A stretch of 58,286 bases of DNA from Nitrospira sp. UW-LDO-01 (GTDB lineage: Bacteria > Nitrospirota > Nitrospiria > Nitrospirales > Nitrospiraceae), in contig NIUT01000197.1 in assembly GCA_002254365.1 (NCBI GenBank), positions 1-58,286 of the forward strand. Direction: 5' to 3'. Positions 8,789-17,039 of this stretch are shown here, in pieces; position 1 is the first letter of the stretch; the number at the start of each line of letters is the position of its first letter. The position numbers and the translations under genes are program-made. A model generated the notes under the pieces. The model had not been told where the DNA came from. It was given only the letters and a program-made list of their open reading frames with translations, and ran no database searches.

Positions 8789-10009
8789 ATGAGCAATACC
8801 CATTCCATCCCCCCACCGTCACCGCAGCTGATTGACGAGTCACTGCACACGCAACGCAACCGGCGGCTGTTGATCGTGGCGCTCGTGCTCGGTCTTGCGG
8901 GTCTGACCTATGGAATATACTGGTGGACGACGGCCAGACATTGGATTCAAACGGACAATGCCTACGTGACCGGCAACCTCGTCCCGGTAATGGCGCAGGC
9001 CAACGGCATCATCACCCAGGTGCTGTTCGAGGAAACTCAGTTCGTGAATCGAGGCGATGTGCTGGTCAAGCTCGATGAACATGAAGCCTCTGCGGCGCTG
9101 GGACAGGCACGCGGCCGGCTAGGCGAGGCGATCCGGCGTATCAACTCGCTTTTCTTTACGCGACGGCAACTAGCGGAAAAATTGGCGGCGCGCAGGGCCA
9201 GACACGACGTGATCCGCCATGACCTGAACCGGTACCGTCGAGCGATGCCCAGCGGAGCCGTATCGAAACAGATTCTACAGAATGCCCTGGATCAATTGCT
9301 GGCGTTGGAAGCCGATGTCCGTGAGACACAGGCTGAATACGACTCGCTCAATGCTCAGATCGGCGGCACGACAGTGATGGAACATCCGGCCGTCGAGCTG
9401 GCGAAGCATGAGTTCATCAACGCCCATCTCGAATATGCGCGGCAGCAGATCCTAGCCCCGGCGTCCGGATACGTGGCGAAACGCAAGGCGCAGGTCGGCG
9501 ACCGGGTAAAGCCCGGCACGAATCTCATGACGATCGTTCCGCTGGACCATCTCTGGGTAGAAGCCAACTTGCGGGAAACCGACTTGGTGGACATTCGACC
9601 GGGCCAAAACGCCGAGGTGCGCGTGGGCCTCTACGGCGGAAAACACACGTTTCGCGGCACGGTGGAGGGCTTGGTGCCAGGTACCGGCAGCCCGTTCGCG
9701 CTTCTGCCGCCGGACAACTCCACCGGTAACTTTATCCATATCATCGAACGGGTGCCGGTACGGATCGCGCTGGATGCCGAGGAACTGCGCGAGCACCCAA
9801 TCAGGCCCGGCCTCTCGACGGTCACAAAAATCCACGTCAACGACGTCGGTCAATCCGTCTGGTCGTCTCTGGCCAAAGCCGACACCGAGGAATATCAGAC
9901 CGACGTCTATAATACTGAGTTCACCAGTGCGGAATCCCTGGCAGAAGAAATCATGAAGACTCATCTGGTGCCCGGCACTCCTTCATCCTTGTTGGAACCA
10001 AGTGACTGA
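8789..10009 (+). CDS. HlyD/EmrA-family membrane-fusion protein
   Basis: 406 residues from the ATG at 8789. A TTG three codons earlier overlaps the previous stop and is an alternative. Residues about 25-45 form a single membrane anchor (LLIVALVLGLAGLTYGIYWW). Then come the first half of the lipoyl domain (GIITQVLFEETQFVNRGDVL), a long alpha-helical hairpin (about 95-210), the second lipoyl half (ILAPASGYVAKRKAQVGDRV) and a beta-barrel domain. This is the periplasmic adaptor joining the MFS exporter to the outer-membrane channel. Final gene of the three-gene operon. Confidence 0.92.
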   Translation: MSNTHSIPPPSPQLIDESLHTQRNRRLLIVALVLGLAGLTYGIYWWTTARHWIQTDNAYVTGNLVPVMAQANGIITQVLFEETQFVNRGDVLVKLDEHEASAALGQARGRLGEAIRRINSLFFTRRQLAEKLAARRARHDVIRHDLNRYRRAMPSGAVSKQILQNALDQLLALEADVRETQAEYDSLNAQIGGTTVMEHPAVELAKHEFINAHLEYARQQILAPASGYVAKRKAQVGDRVKPGTNLMTIVPLDHLWVEANLRETDLVDIRPGQNAEVRVGLYGGKHTFRGTVEGLVPGTGSPFALLPPDNSTGNFIHIIERVPVRIALDAEELREHPIRPGLSTVTKIHVNDVGQSVWSSLAKADTEEYQTDVYNTEFTSAESLAEEIMKTHLVPGTPSSLLEPSD

Positions 10010-10121
10010 ACTATGCACCGAAGAACTGTTTTTCCTATGCTCTCGAATCGGCGGACGCGGCCGCTCCATACCTCCTTACAATAGACGGTCGCGTCCGACG
10101 AGGGAGAAGAAAGGGGGCGCA

Positions 10122-10484
10122 ATGAAAACGATTTTCCTCGGACTGAGTTTTCTCCTGTCCCTTCTGGCGGAAAGCGCCGTCTTGTACGGTCAATCTTCTG
10201 ACTCATACGGCAATCATCGAACAAACCCCACCGAGCCACCCGGCAGCACAGGTTTTTCAAATGCGCACAATGGGTCACATCCCTCACGTGTACCAGGCCC
10301 CCTACCGGACTCTCATATTCCACCACGAAGTCCGGATCTTGGCTCACCGACATTCCCCCTGTCTCCGTCCATAGGTCCTGGAGCAGGGCTGCTGGGGCCG
10401 GAATCCGGCCCTGGCCCGGCACGATTGCGATCCGGACATGAACCGGAAAACATGAAAAGATATTTCGACCGACCGGCACCGTAG
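10122..10484 (+). CDS. Small secreted Pro/Gly/Ser-rich protein
   Basis: 120 residues from ATG 10122, preceded by agggggcgca. The head (KTIFLGLSFLLSLLAESAVL) is a signal peptide, probably cut after YGQ. The mature part is low-complexity, rich in Pro, Gly and Ser, with PGP and GPG repeats, and has no recognisable fold. It is likely periplasmic or extracellular and disordered. It follows the efflux operon by 112 bases but has no evident link to it. Confidence 0.55.
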   Translation: MKTIFLGLSFLLSLLAESAVLYGQSSDSYGNHRTNPTEPPGSTGFSNAHNGSHPSRVPGPLPDSHIPPRSPDLGSPTFPLSPSIGPGAGLLGPESGPGPARLRSGHEPENMKRYFDRPAP

Positions 10485-10577
10485 CATGTGTGTTCACAAG
10501 GAGGAGAAAAGCGGTGCTGTATCATTACTCTGGTTAAAGGGATCCCTGAATGGACGCGAAATGTACAAGGAGGGACC

Positions 10578-10907
10578 ATGAAGCCTAGAAATCTGATCCA
10601 GAAATGCGATGCTCATACGGAAGCCACGGCGATCGGCGGCCCGAACGGATCAGGCAATCAGCATCACCGGTGTGTAGCGGCAGCAGCCTTCGCGCTATAT
10701 GAACGACGCGGGCGGCAAGATGGACACGATTTGGAAGATTGGCTAGCCGCGGAACAGCTGATACTTCTAGCCGACATTCCAAAGAGGCTTGAGGTTCTCA
10801 AACGAACGGAACGCGAAGCATGCCTGCGGCGCGAGAATGCCCGGCTCAAGAGGCTGGTGGGCGAGCGGATCTTGGAACTCAAAAGTACTGAGGAGGTGTG
10901 GGCATAA
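10578..10907 (+). CDS. DUF2934 protein with an IS3 OrfA-like C-terminal helix
   Basis: 109 residues from ATG 10578, with aggaggga just upstream. The middle (AAAAFALYERRGRQDGHDLEDWLAAEQ) is the signature of DUF2934, a short domain of unknown function. The tail (LRRENARLKRLVGERILELK) looks like the leucine-rich helix at the C-terminus of IS3-family OrfA proteins. Directly downstream, at 10913-11044, is an OrfB-like fragment. The gene therefore looks like a fusion of a DUF2934 head to an OrfA tail by insertion and deletion. The DUF2934 part is intact. Confidence 0.6.
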   Translation: MKPRNLIQKCDAHTEATAIGGPNGSGNQHHRCVAAAAFALYERRGRQDGHDLEDWLAAEQLILLADIPKRLEVLKRTEREACLRRENARLKRLVGERILELKSTEEVWA

Positions 10908-10912
10908 CTCTA

Positions 10913-11044
10913 CAGGCCTCAGCGACCATTGTTCAGCGAAACGAGGCGATTGCGCGGCAGATCCATGCACTGAAATCGGAACATCCCTGCGGACGCTATC
11001 ATCGAGCACGGATGGTCGCAGCCCGCCAAAGTGGGAACAACTAA
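10913..11044 (+). pseudogene. IS3-family transposase OrfB fragment
   Basis: One frame reads QASATIVQRNEAIARQIHAL followed by KSEHPCGRYHRARMV and stops at TAA 11042-11044. It resembles the N-terminal part of IS3 OrfB, which has ALKAEHPFWGYRR-type sequence before the DDE domain. Only about 43 residues are left and no catalytic part. With the OrfA-like tail of the preceding gene it marks the scar of an IS3 element. Confidence 0.5.
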
Positions 11045-11051
11045 ATAAGCG

Positions 11052-11653
11052 GCCGAGTTTCTGGTAGCCTTGTCCAATGCCGAACGCGTCGTCATCGAGC
11101 ACAACCAACCGTTGATCAACGATCCACGGAAAGGCGACAAGAGCTTCACTCCTGAGGTCTTCGAATAGCAGGTCATCGACAAGTTTCGCCAGCAAGCTCA
11201 TATTGATTTGGGACATACTTCCACAGCCTTACCAAGGAATCGCTGACGCTGCTGCTGTTGGCAAGCAAGGAGGTCGTATCGGATGCCCAATTCGTGGTCG
11301 ATTAGCCTGGAATCGGATACAAGAACTTCATCCCCGCTACTTTCGGCAGCCAGGCAGCACGGAAGTTCTCCGCAAGATCGAAGGTCACAATCAAACAGAC
11401 CGCCCTCGACCCAAGAATTTTGCACAATGCCCCGGATGCCCATGAACGGATAGTCCTCTTACGGCTTACCACTCAGTCCATGGCAGGACAACCCTTCAAG
11501 GTCATGACCCCGCTGTACTGTTCAGAGGATTAGCTTACCTGCCATGGAAGTCCGAAAGGATTCCTGGATATCTCGAAATATCCCCGAGAAGGGGCTCAGG
11601 TAGAAGCGCTGGCGGGAGCGATCAGCATCCAGATTCCCCCGGACCAGCGGTAG
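11052..11653 (+). pseudogene. Decayed DUF3365 (Tll0287-like) haem-domain protein
   Basis: The first part reads AEFLVALSNAERVVIEHNQP ... GDKSFTPEVFE, then TAG, then QVIDKFRQQAHIDL. After a frame change it continues YKNFIPATFGSQAARKF ... ALDPRILHNAPDAHE ... MTPLYCSED, then TAG, then LTCHGSPKGFLDIS ... LAGAISIQIPPDQR and stop. This is the full order of the DUF3365/Tll0287-like domain, which binds c-type haem through a CxxCH. Here the TAG sits where the first Cys of CxxCH should be. At least three stops and one frameshift show it is dead. Confidence 0.6.
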
Positions 11654-11717
11654 CAGGCAGCCGGCACCGCCGGAGGGAGGTGCCAGGCCGAGCTACTACC
11701 GATGATCGTCGGGGCAA

Positions 11718-11987
11718 TCAGTTCATCATCGCAACGAGTTGTGGCCGTTCTGCTTCACAACTTTTCTCTTGTTCAGCCTTACGGTTCAGCGCTTCTTCCA
11801 TTCCTGACTTGACGGCCCGTCCCCAGCGATTGGTCTGCGCCTGTGCCTTTCGAGCATAGCGGCTGATTGTTCGACGGGTCTCTGCACCGGTTTGTGGAGC
11901 AAAGAGGAGCCCAAGCCCTGCCCCAATGACTGCCCCACCAGCGATGAATGCAGCTACCTTGGCGACTTGCTTCTGCTGCTCCGACAT
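11718..11987 (-). CDS. YtxH-domain small membrane protein
   Basis: 89 residues with gaggaggttc before the ATG at 11987. Residues 10-30 are a Gly/Ala-rich membrane segment (AAFIAGGAVIGAGLGLLFAP), followed by QTGAETRRTISRYARK, the YtxH signature (LLFAP-x-x-G-x-x-TR). The rest is a charged helix. YtxH proteins are small general-stress-type membrane proteins of unclear function. It stands alone on this strand. Confidence 0.8.
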   Translation of the reverse strand: MSEQQKQVAKVAAFIAGGAVIGAGLGLLFAPQTGAETRRTISRYARKAQAQTNRWGRAVKSGMEEALNRKAEQEKSCEAERPQLVAMMN

Positions 11988-12432
11988 GGTGAACCTCCTC
12001 GTGATGGTGAATGAGCCGGAAGATCGCTTCGCACCCCGTTTCTCTTGGAGGAACTATCAGCATGCTCCGTGCCAGGGTCGGACGCGACGTTGCGAAGCAG
12101 ATTTCCGTGAAAAATCGCGGAGGGCGTTTTTTGTCAATGAGGAGTGACTAATTTTTGGTCTCCTTTTCTCAACAAATCTAGGGACAGCCGTCTCAGAAAT
12201 CCAACAGCTGTCTCCTGTGGATCCTTGCCTGACCGCCATGGAAGCCGATTTGCCGACCATGAAACGTTAAAGATTTCTCATGGCCGATGCACTTGCATTG
12301 ATACGTGAGCCTCCGTATTATCCACGGGCAAGTCTTGCCTAGCTCCCTCAGAGTCTGGCACATGACTGCTGGTTCGTGTTCCTTTATAAAAAACGGCACG
12401 CTCTTGCAACGGACGGTCTTGGAAAAAACTTG
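11988..12432. other. Upstream region of lgt, no gene seen
   Basis: The 445 bases between the divergent YtxH and lgt genes hold only antisense or unconvincing open frames. CGCGA (near 12087) and TCGCG (near 12117) could pair, and a gcgttttttg run follows, but the match is too weak to call. Promoters for both genes must lie here but are not clearly recognisable. Confidence 0.4.
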
Positions 12433-13254
12433 ATGGGTCCCCCAGCAGCGCTCCCGTATCCCAATCTTGATCCGGTTATTGTCGGCCTCGGCCCCATTCA
12501 GCTACGCTGGTACGGGCTGATGTACCTGATCGGACTCACCACCGCGTATTTTCTCATTCAGCGGAAGGTGACCCGGAAGGAGTTGGCAATCCGGAGGGAC
12601 CAGGTCTATGACATGGTTGTCTATGCCGCCTTCGGCGTGTTTCTTGGGGGACGGATCGGCTATACGCTCTTCTATAACTTTTCATACTACAGCCAAAACC
12701 CCCTGAAACTTCTCGCAGTTTGGGAAGGAGGAATGTCCTTTCACGGCGGGCTCCTGGGGACGATCATCGCCCTGATCTGGTTTAGCCGAAAGCAAGGGAT
12801 TCCCGCCTACACCGTGGCAGACCTCGCGGCCTCCGTAACACCGATCGGCTTGGGGTGCGGACGAATTGGGAATTTCATCAATGGTGAGCTCTTCGGCCGG
12901 GCAACCGATGTCGACTGGTGTATGGTCTTTCCCGGGGGAGGGCCTGCCTGCCGCCATCCCTCCCAATTGTATGAGGCGACGCTGGAAGGACTCACGCTGT
13001 TTACGGTACTCTGGTGGATCGACCGCCGCCCGACCCCACCCGGCACCCTCTTCTGGACCTTCATCACCGGGTATGGCCTCAGCCGACTCATCGTCGAGCT
13101 GTTCCGTGAACCGGATCAGCACTTGGGGTTCATTTTTGGACCGATCACCATGGGCCAGATCCTCTCAGTCCCTATGGTGCTGGTCGGGATCCTCATGCTG
13201 ATCTTGGGCTATTACAAAGCTGCGCCCACCTACGCACCCTCAGCCAAGTCTTAA
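12433..13254 (+). CDS. lgt: Prolipoprotein diacylglyceryl transferase
   Basis: 273 residues. Start ATG 12433 fits the family, whose proteins begin PYPNxDPV. A TTG directly before it is possible. Seven membrane segments are expected. Conserved features are visible: IQLRWYGLMYLIG, GGRIGYTLFYN, SFHGGLLG (catalytic His region) and the signature GRIGNFINGELFGR. It moves diacylglycerol from phosphatidylglycerol to the lipobox Cys of prolipoproteins, the first step of lipoprotein maturation. The window also encodes Lnt, LolC, LolD and several lipoproteins, though not in one operon with lgt. Confidence 0.96.
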   Translation: MGPPAALPYPNLDPVIVGLGPIQLRWYGLMYLIGLTTAYFLIQRKVTRKELAIRRDQVYDMVVYAAFGVFLGGRIGYTLFYNFSYYSQNPLKLLAVWEGGMSFHGGLLGTIIALIWFSRKQGIPAYTVADLAASVTPIGLGCGRIGNFINGELFGRATDVDWCMVFPGGGPACRHPSQLYEATLEGLTLFTVLWWIDRRPTPPGTLFWTFITGYGLSRLIVELFREPDQHLGFIFGPITMGQILSVPMVLVGILMLILGYYKAAPTYAPSAKS

Positions 13255-13272
13255 GTTTCGGTTTTCGAAACT
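13254..13272. terminator. Weak hairpin between convergent lgt and zincin genes
   Basis: AGTTTCG (13254-13260) and CGAAACT (13266-13272) form a 7-bp stem with a GTTTT loop, starting on the lgt stop codon. No strong U tract follows, so intrinsic termination is only a possibility. Confidence 0.3.
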
Positions 13273-13289
13273 CGCAACTCGAAACTGGT

Positions 13290-13676
13290 TTAATATGGCA
13301 TCTCGTCATCGTCCAGGCCCACATGGTGGCCGAGTTCATGAACGACGGTGGCGTACACTTCTTGAACCACTTCTTCCGGACTCTCGCAGAGACGGAGAAT
13401 TGGCCCGCGGTAGATCGAAATCTGAGGTGGCGCCTCCCCTCCCGGCCTGAAAAATGAATCAGCCGCCAGTGAGTGGCCTTGATAGAGCCCAAGCAAGTCG
13501 TCCTCACTCTCCAGCTCCAGATCTTCGAGAACGTCCTTCGGCGGCTCCTCCTCGACCACCACGGCGATCGATTCCATCAATTGGGCATAGGGAGGCGGCA
13601 GGTCGGCAATGGCCTGTTGAACCAGCTTGGCAAAAGCCTCGGAAGACATCTGGTCATGCCTGGCCATATTCAACAT
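13290..13676 (-). CDS. Zincin-fold metallopeptidase-like protein (Zincin_1 family)
   Basis: 128 residues. Near the C-terminus it has VVHELGHHVGLDDDEM, the HExxH-x2-G-x2-D motif of the Zincin_1 (possibly proteobacterial-type zincin-like) family. The family also has an acidic middle section and a SIYRGPIL strand, both seen here. Predicted soluble, zinc-binding, function unknown. It is the last gene of the thioredoxin-like / zinc ribbon / addB / addA operon, starting 15 bases after the addA stop. An internal ATG at the fourth codon is an alternative start. Confidence 0.8.
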   Translation of the reverse strand: MLNMARHDQMSSEAFAKLVQQAIADLPPPYAQLMESIAVVVEEEPPKDVLEDLELESEDDLLGLYQGHSLAADSFFRPGGEAPPQISIYRGPILRLCESPEEVVQEVYATVVHELGHHVGLDDDEMPY

Positions 13677-13691
13677 CTCACAATCTACAAC

Positions 13692-16600
13692 TCACAACTC
13701 TACAGCCATCGCACAGCGCAAGAATAAACAATGAAATCGCGGCTCCAGTTTCAAGCTTTGTCGCACCGCTGCTTTGTAAACTTCTCCCTGCGGTCGATAC
13801 TGCTCGGCTCGACCTACCGCCTGATCAGATGAAACGACATCCGTCTTATAGTCCGCGATCCAGAGCTCCCCGTCCAATCGATAGAGAAGATCCATGACCC
13901 CCTCCATGACCTGCCGATCACCCCAGGGCATAGTGAACGGAACTTCACGGCCCACAATCTGGGACGACCGAAGCCTGTCATAGAAAGGTGACGCCCCAAA
14001 TGTCGTAAACAGTTCATGAAGTGAGTCCGTCATGGCTGGGAGCAGAGTCCGTTCTTCCGATTGGAGTACCTGTTGGAGGACGGGATCGATCTGCTCAATT
14101 AATCCACTCGGTGGTGACGAGAACTCCCACCGCTCCAAGATCCGATGCGCGACAATCCCTGTCAGTCGTCCCACGTCACGGAGCTGACCGTTTTGAGCGG
14201 GAAAAGGCTTGCGCGGCTTTGCTTGCCGAGCTAATGCAGTGGGTGTCAGATGCCAGTCGGTCTCCCCGGCAACACTCCACCGTTCTCTCCGCTGCTGCCA
14301 CAGTCTGGCGATTGACGTCACATCGATCGAGATAGCCGGATCCTCAGATGAGCATGACTGGCGCTGCCAGGTTCGCTCCGGCGCATGCACGATGCGATGG
14401 GGAATGATACTTGCCCCAATCGAGAGTTGCTCTGTGGTCATCTCGCCAACCTGCCCGTCGCCAATTTTCTGCAACCATTGGAATGTCGTTTCCCCGACCG
14501 ATCGGGCCACTTTCCCACCAGACAACACCAACAGCTCCTTGGCCCTGGTCATCCCAACGTAGAATACTCGCCGTCGTTCGGCCTCTTCTCGTACAGCAAA
14601 TTTTGCCTGAGCCAGGACCGCCTCAATCGTCCGTTTTGACCCGAGGGACAATCCGTAGATGCCGCTCGACCAGTCATATGCCACATGTGGCACAGTACGG
14701 TCCCGTCCTGTTCCTTGATGCATTCCCGGCAAGACCACGATCGGAAACTCCAATCCCTTGGCCTTGTGGATCGTCAGGATTTGTACGGCATCGGAAGATG
14801 CTTCAGCCAACGGACTCTCTGCCTCTTCCGGTTGTTCGTCCAATCGCGTTACCATCAACTCGATGAACGCACTCAACGTCATCGTGGCCCGTTCGGACAG
14901 TGAGGCGGCGGTTTGTTTCACTTTCAACAAATTGGCGACGGCCTGTTCACCATGCAGGGAAGCAGCCGCGGCCTCCAAGAGCGGGAGCCGATCGAAGATC
15001 TGTTGGATCGCATCAGCCAGTGGAACCGAGGGAATAGCCTTATGAAGCCAATCCAATTGTTCATAGAGACGGCGAATCGCCGCAGCCCTCGGGTGGTCGA
15101 ACGAGTCGAGACTTGTCCAGAGCCTATATTCCAATTGAGAGGCCTCATGGAATTCAAACACTTCGCGATCCGTCAAACCGCCTAACGGGGAACGCAACAG
15201 TCCCGTCAGGGCAATGCGATCCTGCGGATGGTCAAGCACTCGCAGCATATTCACCAGGTCGATCACTTCCTGGCGGCGATAAAAATGCTTTTCCCCTTCA
15301 ATGACATAGGGAATGTTGTGCCGGCGCAGGGCGTCGAGATAGGCATCGGCCTGAGTGAGCTTCCTAAAAAGCAACGCGACGTGGCCTGCCACAGTATGGG
15401 GGCGTGAGAGGATCTCATCCCTCAACCACCTCGCCAGCACTTCCCCTTCGGCTCGCACAGCAAGATCCGCATCAAACGGTTCATTCCCATCAGCTGGAGT
15501 CGTCACCAAGAGCTGGACTCCCGCCTCCATCGTTGAAGGGCGACGTTGTGGGCGAACTTCAAGCCGGACATTGGCCGGTTGCACGAGTGGGTGCTGGACA
15601 AAGAGTCGGTCAAAGATGTCGTTGATTGGGTTGAGCACGGCTGCGGCGCTACGAAAATTCGTCGTGAGCGTTTGGATGACACCACCGCCTTGGCTAATTT
15701 TGTCGACCACCCGATCGAAGGCCTCAATGTCTGCTCGACGGAAGGCATAGATCGACTGTTTTGGATCGCCGACAATAAAAAGCTTCCCGGGATCCAGCCT
15801 CATGTCTTGCCATGCGGTCTCATGACAGCCGAGCTGCTCCGATACCGCAAGAATGATTTCATACTGAATCGGATCGGTATCCTGAAACTCATCGACCAAC
15901 ACCGCCCGGTACTCTCGCTTGATCCCTTCCCTGACTCTGGGATGCGCGTGGAGGAGACTCCTCGCCCTCGCCAACAGACCGTCAAATGACAACCACCCCT
16001 TGTCCACGAAAGATGAGCGGATCGACTCAACCAGGGGACCAAGGAGCTTCAGCAAATCGCCGAACAGCAGATGATCGACATCCAAAAGGGACTGACTGAC
16101 TTCGATGAGTCGTTTGGCTTCTTGAAACTCTGATTCATCCCAATCCTTGACCTTACTTCCGAGGTCCTTGCTGAGCCAATCGCGAGTCGAGACATCCAGC
16201 CGTTGGAGAGCGCAGGGGCCTTCGTTCACCACCTGAGTCAGCAACGAGAGACCGGCCCCAAGCATCTCCTCAATCTTTCGTCGTTTGGGACGATCGTAGG
16301 TCTTCAGTAATGCATGAGCCTTGTCTGCACGTTCACCAACCCACCGAATGACACTCGGATTGACTGAGCCCTGGGCCAGCTGTGACTGTAAAACGTTGAG
16401 ATCCACCAGTTCGCTGCAGAGTGCATGGGCAAGGGTTTTGACCTCTTCGAGAGTCGTCACCCCCAGCAGGCGACGCCACTGATCATGGTTCGAGCCTTGT
16501 TGGCTCAACTCCTGATCGATCCACACATCCCACGCTTGCGTGAAATGTTCTTCGAATCGCAAGCCATCGTCTTCTTGAAAATCGGGATCGACACCGCTCT

Positions 16601-17039
16601 CCAAGGGATGCAAGCGCAGCAGGTGCGCGGCAAAACTATGCAAGGTCCCGATTTGGGCTTTCTCGATATCGGCCAATCCAGCACGGGCACGCGCCGCGAT
16701 CTCACTTCTCGTGAGCCCGTACCGTTCTTGCAGATCCTGAGCCGAGACGGCTCCACCGTCTTGTAGTCGTGCCCCATCAGTTCTCGGATCAGCCAGCCAC
16801 GTCAGTCGCTCACGCAAGCGCACTTTCATTTCCATCGCTGCTTTGTTTGTAAACGTGAGGGCGACCACCTGCGTGATGGGCACTGGGCGTGGCTCTTTCG
16901 CCACCAGATGCACCAGACGATTGACCAAGAGCGTCGTCTTACCGGTTCCTGCCCCAGCAATCACAACCACGTTCCGGTCGAACGTCGTCTCAGCACCCTC
17001 ACGAGCAGCACGATCAGAAATCTCGTGCTGATTACTCAT
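13692..17039 (-). CDS. addA: AddA-type helicase-nuclease subunit (UvrD/Rep family)
   Basis: 1115 residues. It carries the SF1A helicase motifs in order: Walker A AGAGTGKTTLLV (near residue 30), motif II LVDEFQDTDPIQYE, motif III GDPKQSIYAFRRADIEAF, motif V LTIHKAKGLEFPIVVLPG and motif VI RVFYVGMTRAKELLVL. The C-terminal PD-(D/E)xK nuclease is seen as EGVMDLLYRL ... LWIADYKTDV with catalytic Glu/Asp and D-x-K. With AddB it forms the RecBCD-like complex that resects double-strand breaks to Chi-like sites. Its start overlaps the addB 3' end by eight bases, which suggests coupled translation. Confidence 0.93.
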   Translation of the reverse strand: MSNQHEISDRAAREGAETTFDRNVVVIAGAGTGKTTLLVNRLVHLVAKEPRPVPITQVVALTFTNKAAMEMKVRLRERLTWLADPRTDGARLQDGGAVSAQDLQERYGLTRSEIAARARAGLADIEKAQIGTLHSFAAHLLRLHPLESGVDPDFQEDDGLRFEEHFTQAWDVWIDQELSQQGSNHDQWRRLLGVTTLEEVKTLAHALCSELVDLNVLQSQLAQGSVNPSVIRWVGERADKAHALLKTYDRPKRRKIEEMLGAGLSLLTQVVNEGPCALQRLDVSTRDWLSKDLGSKVKDWDESEFQEAKRLIEVSQSLLDVDHLLFGDLLKLLGPLVESIRSSFVDKGWLSFDGLLARARSLLHAHPRVREGIKREYRAVLVDEFQDTDPIQYEIILAVSEQLGCHETAWQDMRLDPGKLFIVGDPKQSIYAFRRADIEAFDRVVDKISQGGGVIQTLTTNFRSAAAVLNPINDIFDRLFVQHPLVQPANVRLEVRPQRRPSTMEAGVQLLVTTPADGNEPFDADLAVRAEGEVLARWLRDEILSRPHTVAGHVALLFRKLTQADAYLDALRRHNIPYVIEGEKHFYRRQEVIDLVNMLRVLDHPQDRIALTGLLRSPLGGLTDREVFEFHEASQLEYRLWTSLDSFDHPRAAAIRRLYEQLDWLHKAIPSVPLADAIQQIFDRLPLLEAAAASLHGEQAVANLLKVKQTAASLSERATMTLSAFIELMVTRLDEQPEEAESPLAEASSDAVQILTIHKAKGLEFPIVVLPGMHQGTGRDRTVPHVAYDWSSGIYGLSLGSKRTIEAVLAQAKFAVREEAERRRVFYVGMTRAKELLVLSGGKVARSVGETTFQWLQKIGDGQVGEMTTEQLSIGASIIPHRIVHAPERTWQRQSCSSEDPAISIDVTSIARLWQQRRERWSVAGETDWHLTPTALARQAKPRKPFPAQNGQLRDVGRLTGIVAHRILERWEFSSPPSGLIEQIDPVLQQVLQSEERTLLPAMTDSLHELFTTFGASPFYDRLRSSQIVGREVPFTMPWGDRQVMEGVMDLLYRLDGELWIADYKTDVVSSDQAVGRAEQYRPQGEVYKAAVRQSLKLEPRFHCLFLRCAMAVEL

